Assembly (NCBI GenBank): GCA_035719045.1
Contig: DASTGO010000250.1
Span: forward strand, 1 to 19,548
Length of the DNA: 19,548 nt
Source of the DNA: DASTGO01 sp035719045
GTDB lineage: Bacteria > Actinomycetota > Actinomycetes > Actinomycetales > Kineosporiaceae
Reading direction: 5' to 3'
Below, piece by piece: positions 7,769 through 14,385 of the stretch; the stretch's first letter is position 1, and each line of letters begins with the position of its first letter. Below the pieces are notes generated by a model. That model saw nothing but the letters and a program-made list of their open reading frames with translations. It had not been told where the DNA came from and did no database searches. The position numbers and the translations under genes were made by a program.

Positions 7769-9409
7769 ATGTCCGGACCTGTCCCGGCCGTCCCGGCGGG
7801 CGTCCCGGTGGCCGATCCGGTGGCCGATCCGGTGGGCGCGCCGTCGCAGGCCCACGCCGAGGCGCACCGAGAGCTCGCCGCACAGCTGCGCGCCCGGCTC
7901 GCGGCCGCCCGGCTCGGCGGTCCGCCCGAGGCCCGCCGCCGGCACACCGCGCGCGGCAAGCTGCTGCCCCGCGACCGGGTGGACACCCTGCTGGACCCCG
8001 GCTCACCGTTCCTGGAGATCGGTGCGCTCGCGGCGGGCGGGATGTACGGCGACGAGGCCCCCGCGGCGGGACTGATCGCCGGGGTCGGGAGGGTGTCCGG
8101 CCGGGAGTGCATGGTGGTCGCCAACGACGCCACCGTGAAGGGCGGCACCTACTACCCGATGACGGTGAAGAAACACCTGCGCGCCCAGGAGATCGCGCTG
8201 GCCAACCGGCTGCCGTGCCTGTACCTGGTGGACTCCGGCGGGGCATTCCTGCCCCGGCAGGACGAGGTGTTCCCCGACCGGGACCACTTCGGCCGGATCT
8301 TCTACCACCAGGCCACCATGTCCGCCCGGGGCATCCCGCAGATCGCCGCCGTACTCGGCTCGTGCACCGCGGGCGGGGCCTACGTGCCGGCCATGAGCGA
8401 CGAGGCGGTGATCGTCCGGGACCAGGGCACGATCTTCCTCGGCGGCCCGCCGCTGGTGAAGGCGGCCACCGGTGAGGTGGTGTCCGCGGAGGAACTCGGC
8501 GGCGGGGAACTGCATGCCCGCCGCTCCGGGGTCGCCGATCATCTGGCCGACGACGACGCCCATGCCCTGCGGATCGTCCGGGACATCGTCGCCACCCTCG
8601 GCCCGCGCCCGCCCCGGCCCTGGGAGGTCGCGCCCGCCGAGGATCCGGTCGCCGATCCCGGTGAGCTGTACCAGGTGGTTCCCACCGACCCGCGGGTGCC
8701 CTACGACGTCCGGGAGGTCATCACCCGGATCGTCGACGGCAGCCGGTTCCAGGAGTTCAAGGCCCAGTACGCCACCACCCTGGTCACCGGATTCGCCCGG
8801 ATCCACGGCCATCCGGTCGGGATCGTCGCCAACAACGGGGTGCTGTTCGGGGAGTCCGCGCTCAAGGGGGCGCACTTCGTCCAGCTCTGCGACACCCGCA
8901 GCGTCCCGTTGGTGTTCCTGCAGAACATCACCGGGTTCATGGTCGGCCGGGACTACGAGGCCGCCGGGATCGCCAAGCACGGCGCGAAGATGGTCACGGC
9001 CGTGGCCTGCGCCCGGGTGCCGAAACTGACCGTGATCATCGGCGGTTCGTTCGGCGCCGGGAACTACTCGATGTGCGGCCGGGCGTACTCCCCGCGGTTC
9101 CTGTGGACCTGGCCCAACGCGCGGATCTCGGTGATGGGCGGGGAGCAGGCGGCGTCGGTGCTGGCGACGGTCCGGCGGGACCAGCTCGCCGCCCGCGGTG
9201 TGGACTGGCCGCCGCAGGACGAGGAGGAGTTCAAGGCGCCGATCCGCGAGCAGTACGAGACGCAGGGCAGTCCCTACTACGCCACCGCACGCCTCTGGGA
9301 CGACGGGGTGATCGACCCCCTCGACACCCGGACGGTGCTCGGGCTGTCCCTGGCGGTGTGCGCCAACGCCCCGCTGGAGCCGGTCGGTTACGGCGTCTTC
9401 CGGATGTGA
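7769..9409 (+). CDS. accD1: Acyl-CoA carboxylase beta subunit (3-methylcrotonyl-CoA carboxylase carboxyltransferase)
   Basis: Transfers carboxyl from carboxybiotin to 3-methylcrotonyl-CoA, giving 3-methylglutaconyl-CoA in leucine breakdown. The 546-residue sequence is full length for the family. It carries the N-terminal crotonase-fold half (TARGKLLPRDRVDTLLDPGS, then KGGTYYPMTVKKHLRAQEIA, very typical of the methylcrotonyl enzyme, and SCTAGGAYVPAMSDEAVIV) and the C-terminal half (NNGVLFGESALKGAHFVQLC, QNITGFMVG, GSFGAGNYSMCGRAYSPRFL, ARISVMGGEQAASVL). I used the ATG at 7769, preceded by gggggtg; an in-frame TTG at 7757 is also possible but lacks a ribosome-binding site. The extreme N-terminus has a PVAD duplication outside the conserved fold. 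It is the first gene of the operon; the partner alpha subunit follows 59 bp later. A related 3-methyl-branched substrate cannot be excluded. Confidence 0.95.
   Translation: MSGPVPAVPAGVPVADPVADPVGAPSQAHAEAHRELAAQLRARLAAARLGGPPEARRRHTARGKLLPRDRVDTLLDPGSPFLEIGALAAGGMYGDEAPAAGLIAGVGRVSGRECMVVANDATVKGGTYYPMTVKKHLRAQEIALANRLPCLYLVDSGGAFLPRQDEVFPDRDHFGRIFYHQATMSARGIPQIAAVLGSCTAGGAYVPAMSDEAVIVRDQGTIFLGGPPLVKAATGEVVSAEELGGGELHARRSGVADHLADDDAHALRIVRDIVATLGPRPPRPWEVAPAEDPVADPGELYQVVPTDPRVPYDVREVITRIVDGSRFQEFKAQYATTLVTGFARIHGHPVGIVANNGVLFGESALKGAHFVQLCDTRSVPLVFLQNITGFMVGRDYEAAGIAKHGAKMVTAVACARVPKLTVIIGGSFGAGNYSMCGRAYSPRFLWTWPNARISVMGGEQAASVLATVRRDQLAARGVDWPPQDEEEFKAPIREQYETQGSPYYATARLWDDGVIDPLDTRTVLGLSLAVCANAPLEPVGYGVFRM
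7805..7835 (+). repeat. Short in-frame tandem repeat, 12-bp units (PVAD) at accD1 N-terminus
   Basis: The unit ccggtggccgat occurs at 7805-7816 and 7817-7828, followed by a partial third copy. It encodes PVADPVADPVG in the variable N-terminal tail before the conserved carboxyltransferase fold. Confidence 0.75.
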
Positions 9410-9468
9410 GAGCCGATGGCCACCGGTCGGGCGGCGGGAGGGACGCCGGACGAGGAAGGGGTGAGGGC

Positions 9469-11538
9469 GTGACGGGTGGGCTGCCGTTCCGCAGCGTGCT
9501 GGTGGCCAACCGCGGCGAGATCGCGGTGCGGGTGATCTGGACCCTGCGCCGGCTGGGGATCAGGTCCGTGGCGGTGTACAGCGACGCCGACACCGACGCC
9601 CGCCATGTCGCGGAGGCCGACCTCGCGGTCCGGATCGGTCCCGCCCCGGCGCTGCGCAGCTATCTGGACGTCGAGGCCGTGGTGGCCGCCGCCGTGGCCT
9701 GCGGCGCCGAGGCGGTGCACCCGGGCTACGGCTTCCTCGCGGAGAATCCCGCGTTCGCGCGCGCCTGCGCCGCCGCCGGCCTGGTGTTCGTCGGGCCGCC
9801 GGTCACGGCGATCGAGGCCATGGGCGACAAGATCCGGGCCAAGCAGGCGGCCGCCGCGGCCGGGGTCCCGGTGGTCCCGGGCCGGCATGACCCCGGGATG
9901 ACCGACGGGGACCTGGCGGCCGCGGCGGTCGCGCTCGGCTTCCCGGTGCTGCTCAAGCCGTCGGCGGGCGGGGGCGGCAAGGGCATGGTCCGGGTGGACG
10001 ACCCCGTGGAGCTGCCCGCGGCCGTCGCCTCCGCGCGGCGGCAGGCGGTAGCGGCCTTCGGCGACGACACCCTGCTGGTCGAGCGGTACGTGTCCGCGCC
10101 CCGGCACATCGAGGTCCAGGTGCTCGCCGACGCCCATGGCGGCGCAGTCCACCTCGGCGAACGGGAGTGCAGCCTGCAGCGGCGACACCAGAAGATCGTC
10201 GAGGAGGCTCCCTCGCCGCTGCTCACCCCGCAGCAGCGGGACCGGATGGGCCGGGCGGCGCTGAAGGTGACCCGGGCCTGCGGGTACACCGGGGCGGGGA
10301 CCGTGGAGTTCATCGTCGACGGGAAGCACCCGGACGCGTTCTTCTTCCTGGAGATGAACACCCGGCTGCAGGTGGAGCACCCGGTCACCGAACTGGTCAC
10401 CGGACTGGACCTGGTGGAGGAGCAACTGCGGGTGGCCGCCGGTGAGCCCCTGCGGCATGAGCAGTCCCGGCTGGTGGTGCGCGGGCACGCGATCGAGGCC
10501 CGGCTCTACGCCGAGGACCCGGCGCGGGACTTCCTGCCGACCGGAGGGCGGGTGCTCGCCGTGCACGAACCGTCCGGCGAGGGGATCCGGGTGGACAGCG
10601 GTCTGGCCGCGGGCATGTTCGTCGGCACGGACTACGACCCGATGCTGGCCAAGGTGATCGCCTGGGCCCCGGACCGGGCCACCGCCCTGGCCCGGCTCGA
10701 CGCGGCCCTGGCCGGGACCGCCGTCCTCGGCCTGACCACGAATCTCGGCTTCCTGCGCAGACTGCTCACCGACCCCGACGTGGTGGCGGGCCGGCTGGAC
10801 ACCGGTCTGGTCGGCAGGCTCCACGCCGGCCCGGCGGCACGGGTGGTCCGCGGCCGCGAGGCGGACGGGGACGGGCCGGGCGAGCCCGGCATCCCGCCGG
10901 ACGTCCCGGTGGCGGCGGCCCTCGGCCGGCTCGCGGAGCGGGATCCGGGGCCCGGTGCGGGACCGTTCGACCAGCCCTCCGGGTGGCGGCTGGGCGGCGA
11001 TCCCGCCTGGACCCATGAGCGGTTGCAGACCCATGAGCGGTTGCAGGTGGGCGGACGACCCGTGGTCGACGTCCGGGTCCGCGGACGGGCGGGGGCGGCC
11101 CAGGTCCTGGTCGGTGACGCCGGTCCGGTGGACGCCGCGGCCCGGCTGGACGGGCACCGGCTGACCGTGACCGTCGCGGGACTGACCCGCCACTGGTGGT
11201 ACGTCCGGGACGGCGACGTGCTGTGGCTCAGCCGTGGCGGTCAGAGCTGGGCGCTGCGGGAGACTGCGGCACTGGCCCGGGACAGGGCCGCCGTCGATGA
11301 GCTGCACGGGGCGCTGCTCGCACCGATGCCGGGTACCGTGACCGCGGTCCACGTCGCCGCCGGCGCGCGGGTGGCCGCGGGCCAGCCCGTGGTCACCGTG
11401 GAGGCGATGAAGATGGAGCATGTGGTCCGCGCCCGGGCGGCCGGCACCGTCGCCAGGATCCTCGTGGTGCCCGGTCAGCCGGTTTCCCTGGATGGCGAGC
11501 TCGCCGTGGTCGACCCGTTGCCGCAGGATCTGCGGTGA
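9469..11538 (+). CDS. accA1: Acyl-CoA carboxylase alpha subunit: biotin carboxylase fused to biotin carboxyl carrier domain
   Basis: Carboxylates biotin using ATP and bicarbonate and carries it to the beta subunit. The protein has 689 residues. An N-terminal biotin carboxylase begins RSVLVANRGEIAVRVIWTLR, with the ATP-grasp glycine loop GGGGKGM (167-173), RRHQKIVEEAPSP and EMNTRLQVEHPVTE (from 295). A BT-like linker follows. The C-terminal biotinyl domain has EAMKMEH with the biotin-accepting Lys648. The order and length match methylcrotonyl-CoA carboxylase alpha subunits of actinobacteria. The start is GTG at 9469, preceded by gaggaagggg and followed directly by the conserved sequence. The stop overlaps the start of the HMG-CoA lyase gene by four bases (GTGA), suggesting translational coupling. 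The linker contains an exact 18-bp tandem duplication (THERLQTHERLQ). Confidence 0.95.
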   Translation: MTGGLPFRSVLVANRGEIAVRVIWTLRRLGIRSVAVYSDADTDARHVAEADLAVRIGPAPALRSYLDVEAVVAAAVACGAEAVHPGYGFLAENPAFARACAAAGLVFVGPPVTAIEAMGDKIRAKQAAAAAGVPVVPGRHDPGMTDGDLAAAAVALGFPVLLKPSAGGGGKGMVRVDDPVELPAAVASARRQAVAAFGDDTLLVERYVSAPRHIEVQVLADAHGGAVHLGERECSLQRRHQKIVEEAPSPLLTPQQRDRMGRAALKVTRACGYTGAGTVEFIVDGKHPDAFFFLEMNTRLQVEHPVTELVTGLDLVEEQLRVAAGEPLRHEQSRLVVRGHAIEARLYAEDPARDFLPTGGRVLAVHEPSGEGIRVDSGLAAGMFVGTDYDPMLAKVIAWAPDRATALARLDAALAGTAVLGLTTNLGFLRRLLTDPDVVAGRLDTGLVGRLHAGPAARVVRGREADGDGPGEPGIPPDVPVAAALGRLAERDPGPGAGPFDQPSGWRLGGDPAWTHERLQTHERLQVGGRPVVDVRVRGRAGAAQVLVGDAGPVDAAARLDGHRLTVTVAGLTRHWWYVRDGDVLWLSRGGQSWALRETAALARDRAAVDELHGALLAPMPGTVTAVHVAAGARVAAGQPVVTVEAMKMEHVVRARAAGTVARILVVPGQPVSLDGELAVVDPLPQDLR
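11011..11046 (+). repeat. Perfect in-frame tandem duplication, 2 x 18 bp (THERLQ) in accA1
   Basis: The units 11011-11028 and 11029-11046 are identical and encode THERLQTHERLQ in the linker between the biotin carboxylase and biotinyl domains. Perfect identity suggests a recent event. Confidence 0.92.
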
Positions 11539-12503
11539 GGGTGCCGGGCCTGCCCGAACCGGTGACGGCCGACGGGTTGCCGGACCGGGTGACGATCTGC
11601 GAGGTCGGCCCGCGCGACGGCCTGCAGAACGAGTCGGTCGTGCTGCCCGCCGAGGTGAAGGTGGAGTTCGTCCGGCGCCTGGTGGCCGCCGGGCTGCGGC
11701 TGGTCGAGGTGACCAGCTTCGTCCGCCCGGAGTGGGTGCCCCAGCTGGCCGACGCCGAGGCCGTGGTCACGGCACTGGCCCGCCACCCCGGCCCGGACGG
11801 TCCGGGTGAGTGGCCCGCCGGACTGCGCCTGCCGGTGCTGGTGCCGAACGTCCGCGGCCTGGAGCGGGCGCTGGCGCTCGGGGTACGGGATGTGGCGGTC
11901 TTCGCCAGCGCCACCCAGGCGTTCGCCCGGCGCAACCTCAACCGCGGCTGGGACGAGCAGTTCGGCATGTTCGCCGCGGTGGCGGGGCGGGCGCGGTCGG
12001 CCGGCGCCGGGGTGCGCGGCTACCTGTCGATGTGCTTCGGGGACCCCTGGGAGGGCACGGTCGACGCCGGGCGGGTGGTCGAGTCCGGTGTCCGGCTGAT
12101 CGAGCTCGGCTGCGACCAGCTCAGCCTCGGCGACACCATCGGCGTGGCCACCCCGGGCCAGGTCCGGCGGGTGCTGGAGCGGTTCGTGCGGGCGGGGATC
12201 GGCGTGGACCGGCTGGCGGTGCACTTCCACGACACCTACGGGCAGGCCCTGGCGAACACGCTGGCCGCCCTGGGCTGCGGGGTGACCTGCGTGGACGCCA
12301 GTGCGGGGGGCCTGGGCGGCTGCCCCTACGCGCGCAGCGCCACCGGCAACCTGGCCACCGAGGACCTGGTGTGGATGCTCGACGGGCTGGGCGTGGACAC
12401 CGGGGTGGACCTGGACGCCCTCGCCGCGGCCAGCCGGTGGATGGCCGGGATGCTGGGCCGCCCCAGCCCGTCCCGGGTGCTGACCGCCCTGACCGGAGGC
12501 TGA
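11535..12503 (+). CDS. mvaB: Hydroxymethylglutaryl-CoA lyase
   Basis: Cleaves HMG-CoA to acetyl-CoA and acetoacetate, the last step of leucine breakdown. The 322-residue TIM-barrel protein shows the family landmarks: EVGPRDGLQNE with catalytic Arg27 and Asp28, VTSFVRPEWVPQL, the metal ligands in HFHDTYGQ (His230 and His232), and the catalytic cysteine loop GGCPYARSATGN with Cys263. In most HMG-CoA lyases the loop reads GGCPYA(K/R)GA(S/T)GN; here Ser268 replaces the Gly, a mild change in the loop that closes over the active site. The GTG start at 11535 overlaps the accA1 stop by four bases; a GTG two codons later is also possible. The enoyl-CoA hydratase gene follows after three bases, so the operon is tight. 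Confidence 0.95.
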   Translation: MRVPGLPEPVTADGLPDRVTICEVGPRDGLQNESVVLPAEVKVEFVRRLVAAGLRLVEVTSFVRPEWVPQLADAEAVVTALARHPGPDGPGEWPAGLRLPVLVPNVRGLERALALGVRDVAVFASATQAFARRNLNRGWDEQFGMFAAVAGRARSAGAGVRGYLSMCFGDPWEGTVDAGRVVESGVRLIELGCDQLSLGDTIGVATPGQVRRVLERFVRAGIGVDRLAVHFHDTYGQALANTLAALGCGVTCVDASAGGLGGCPYARSATGNLATEDLVWMLDGLGVDTGVDLDALAAASRWMAGMLGRPSPSRVLTALTGG

Positions 12504-12506
12504 CCC

Positions 12507-13268
12507 ATGTCCGAACTGGTGCACCGCAGGACCGAGGACGGGGTCAGCACGATCACCCTGGACTCCCCCGCCAACCGCAACGCCCTGTCCGCGGCCCTGC
12601 GCGCCCAACTGCGCGAGCACCTCACGGCGGCGGCGCAGGACGAGGCGACCCGGGTCGTCGTGCTCAGCCACACCGGTCCGGTGTTCTGCTCCGGGATGGA
12701 CCTGCGGGAGGCGCGCGGCCTCGGCGCGCAGGACGCCGCGGTGCTGGACCTGCCCGCCATCCTGGAGGCGATCTGGACCCATCCGAAGCCGGTGCTGGCC
12801 CGGGTGGCCGGACCTGCCCGTGCCGGCGGGGTCGGGATCGTGGCGGCCTGCGACATCGCCCTGGCGGCGGAGTCGGCGACGTTCGCGTTCACCGAGGTCC
12901 GGATCGGCGTCACGCCCGCGGTGATCTCGGCAGTGATCCGGCCCCGGATGCTGCCGCGCGCGGTGCACGAACTGTTCCTCACCGGCGAGACCTTCGACGC
13001 CCGGCGGGCCGAGCGGACCGGGCTGATCACGGCCGCCGTGCCCGCGGAACGGCTCGGGGCGGAAGTCGACCGGTACACCGCCATGCTGCGGCTGGGGGCG
13101 CCGGGGGCGCTGGCGGGGACGAAACAGCTGCTGAGCACCCCGCCGGCCACCGACCTGGCTGCGGAACTGGCCGTCCAGGCGGAGCGGTCGGCCCGCTACT
13201 TCGCCGCCGCCGAGGCGGCCGAAGGGATGCGGGCCTTCGCGGAGAAGCGCCCGCCGGCCTGGACCTGA
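12507..13268 (+). CDS. Enoyl-CoA hydratase/isomerase family protein, probable 3-methylglutaconyl-CoA hydratase
   Basis: A 253-residue crotonase-fold protein. It has the two oxyanion-hole loops, CSGMDL (61-66) and GPARAGGVGIVAACD (from 102), and Glu130 in FTEVRIGVTPAVIS. The (S/T)EV(R/K)(I/L)G-x-x-PAVIS pattern resembles the LiuC/methylglutaconyl-CoA hydratase branch rather than general fatty-acid crotonases. Its place directly after HMG-CoA lyase and the methylcrotonyl-CoA carboxylase pair fits the one missing step, hydration of 3-methylglutaconyl-CoA to HMG-CoA. The ATG at 12507 lies three bases after the lyase stop, with ggagg just upstream. It is the last gene of the operon and is followed by a long inverted repeat. 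The family is certain; the exact substrate rests on context. Confidence 0.85.
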   Translation: MSELVHRRTEDGVSTITLDSPANRNALSAALRAQLREHLTAAAQDEATRVVVLSHTGPVFCSGMDLREARGLGAQDAAVLDLPAILEAIWTHPKPVLARVAGPARAGGVGIVAACDIALAAESATFAFTEVRIGVTPAVISAVIRPRMLPRAVHELFLTGETFDARRAERTGLITAAVPAERLGAEVDRYTAMLRLGAPGALAGTKQLLSTPPATDLAAELAVQAERSARYFAAAEAAEGMRAFAEKRPPAWT

Positions 13269-13306
13269 ACGGGCGTCGGGCCCGCCCGGCGCCGTGGGGG
13301 AACGGT

Positions 13307-13370
13307 CCGGCTCCCCAGGTCCGGGGCGCGGTCCGGGTCGTCGACGTCCGGGGCACGGCTGGGGAGCCGG
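13307..13370. terminator. Candidate bidirectional terminator between convergent genes
   Basis: A perfect 12-bp inverted repeat, CCGGCTCCCCAG (13307-13318) and CTGGGGAGCCGG (13359-13370), lies between the end of the leucine operon (+) and the end of aroK (-). The 40-base loop is long and itself GC-rich, and there is no U-run, as is common in high-GC bacteria. Location supports termination. Confidence 0.5.
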
Positions 13371-13377
13371 GCAGGGA

Positions 13378-13896
13378 TCAGTCGCCGACCGGGTCCGCGG
13401 CGGGGTCGAGCAGGGCCAGCAACTCCCCCAGGATCGCCGTCACGACCTCGTCGACCGACCGGCCCCCGACGGTGACGGTGACCGTGGCGACCTCCTGGTA
13501 GGCGGCCTGCCGGTGGGTGAACAGTTCCGCGAGATCCGGCCGGCGCAGCATCGGACGGGCCGGGTCGTCACCGGTGCGGGCGAGGGCCTCCGCCAGGTCG
13601 ACCTGCAGGAAGACCACCGGGACGGCGGCCAGGGCGCGGCGGGTGTCCGGGTCCTCGACGGCACCGCCACCCAGGGACAGCACGGCCTCCGGTCCCACCA
13701 GCAGCCGGGCGATGGTCTCCCGCTCGATCCGGCGGAACTCCGGCTCGCCGCCGACGGTGAAGATCTCCCGGATACTGCGCAGCTCGGCCTGTTCGATCGC
13801 CAGGTCGGCGTCGATGAACGGCAGGCAGAGCCGGTCGGCGAGCGCCCGCCCGACCGTGGACTTGCCCGCACCCATGAAGCCCACCAGGACGATCAC
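13378..13896 (-). CDS. aroK: Shikimate kinase
   Basis: Phosphorylates shikimate at the 3-hydroxyl with ATP in the chorismate pathway. The 172-residue sequence has the P-loop GFMGAGKST (6-14), shikimate-binding Asp31 in FIDAD and Arg55 in GEPEFRR, the GGG motif (76-78), lid Arg114 in ARPML, and Arg129 in THRQAAYQEVA. All are in the family positions and the length is normal. The ATG at 13896 begins right at MIVLVGFMGAGK. No aroB, aroC or aroQ lies beside it, so the gene is separated from the usual aro cluster. It is 88 bp downstream of the SOS-boxed small gene on the same strand and could receive read-through from it. It ends convergently with the leucine operon. Confidence 0.93.
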   Translation of the reverse strand: MIVLVGFMGAGKSTVGRALADRLCLPFIDADLAIEQAELRSIREIFTVGGEPEFRRIERETIARLLVGPEAVLSLGGGAVEDPDTRRALAAVPVVFLQVDLAEALARTGDDPARPMLRRPDLAELFTHRQAAYQEVATVTVTVGGRSVDEVVTAILGELLALLDPAADPVGD

Positions 13897-13984
13897 GATC
13901 GCTCCCTGCCGTCATGGCGGCCCGGCGGCCGACGCTTGCCCGGTGGCCGACGGTACCCCAGGCCGTCAGGGTTCTCGCGGCAGG

Positions 13985-14257
13985 TCAACTCCCGCCGGAC
14001 GAGGGAGCCCGCTGGACGGCATTCGCCCAGACCCACGCTTCGTGCTCGATCCGGTGACCGGACCTCCAGCGGACGTGTACCGCCCTGGAGGTCCATTCCG
14101 TGGCCAGGGCCTCGATCAGCTCGGGCGTGCCGTCAGGCCAGGTGATCCAGGCCAGGACGCGAATCGGCTGCGCGGCCCTGCGGACCGGATCGCCGGCCAG
14201 TTGCTCCCCGCGCAGGCTCCAGGGCCGGCGGTGCCGTTCCTCGTAGGCGCTCGTCAC
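13985..14257 (-). CDS. Small conserved-looking hypothetical protein (90 aa) with SOS-type promoter
   Basis: I do not recognise a named family. It is a 90-residue soluble protein starting MTSAYEERHRRPWSLRGEQL, with a compact core (VLAWITWPDGTPELIEALA, then HEAWVWANAVQR) rich in Trp. This looks like a small beta-rich domain. No signal peptide or membrane helix is seen. Codons are strongly GC-ending, supporting a real gene. A GTG at 14263 is also in frame, but I prefer the GTG at 14257. The -10-like TAGAGT (14264-14269) would put transcription start at about 14257, giving a leaderless mRNA, and there is no ribosome-binding site. A perfect LexA box abuts that -10, so induction by DNA damage is predicted. 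Its role in repair is unknown. Confidence 0.75.
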   Translation of the reverse strand: MTSAYEERHRRPWSLRGEQLAGDPVRRAAQPIRVLAWITWPDGTPELIEALATEWTSRAVHVRWRSGHRIEHEAWVWANAVQRAPSSGGS

Positions 14258-14263
14258 GGCCAC

Positions 14264-14285
14264 ACTCTATCGAACATGTGTTCGA
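14264..14285 (-). promoter_or_regulatory. LexA (SOS) box abutting a -10 element
   Basis: TCGAACATGTGTTCGA (14270-14285) matches the actinobacterial LexA consensus TCGAAC-N4-GTTCGA with perfect arms. TAGAGT, a TANNNT-type -10, follows at 14264-14269 on the minus strand. No clear -35 is seen. Bound LexA would cover the promoter of the 90-aa gene, whose start codon lies at the predicted transcription start. Confidence 0.85.
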
Positions 14286-14289
14286 ACGA

Positions 14290-14385
14290 CTACGTCGTCC
14301 ATGTTCCTCGACTCGCCTGGACGTAGCCGACGAGCAGCACCACCGCCCCGATCCACCCCGCGAGGGCCGCCAGCGGGCGACTCAC
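14290..14385 (-). CDS. Candidate 31-aa single-span membrane peptide overlapping cyclase stop
   Basis: The GTG start shares GTGA (14382-14385) with the TGA stop of the cyclase gene, a classic translational-coupling overlap. The 31 residues start MSRPLAALAGWIGAVVLLVG and end in a polar tail (YVQASRGTWTT), giving one hydrophobic span of about 18 residues. Most codons end in G or C. ggag lies just before the start but is too close for an ideal ribosome-binding site, so re-initiation is more likely. The function is unknown. It could be a non-coding 3' end that happens to be open, hence the moderate confidence. Confidence 0.4.
   Translation of the reverse strand: MSRPLAALAGWIGAVVLLVGYVQASRGTWTT

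Noticed and set aside
9388..11421. Very long open frame (677 codons) on the minus strand opposite accA1
   Set aside because: It is antisense to a gene with intact biotin carboxylase and biotinyl motifs. The His/Gly/Arg/Pro-rich translation is the usual GC-rich shadow.
11810..13501. 563-codon plus-strand frame spanning HMG-CoA lyase, hydratase and the aroK end
   Set aside because: It runs out of frame through two motif-rich genes and crosses an intergenic hairpin; the translation is Arg/Gly/Pro-rich.
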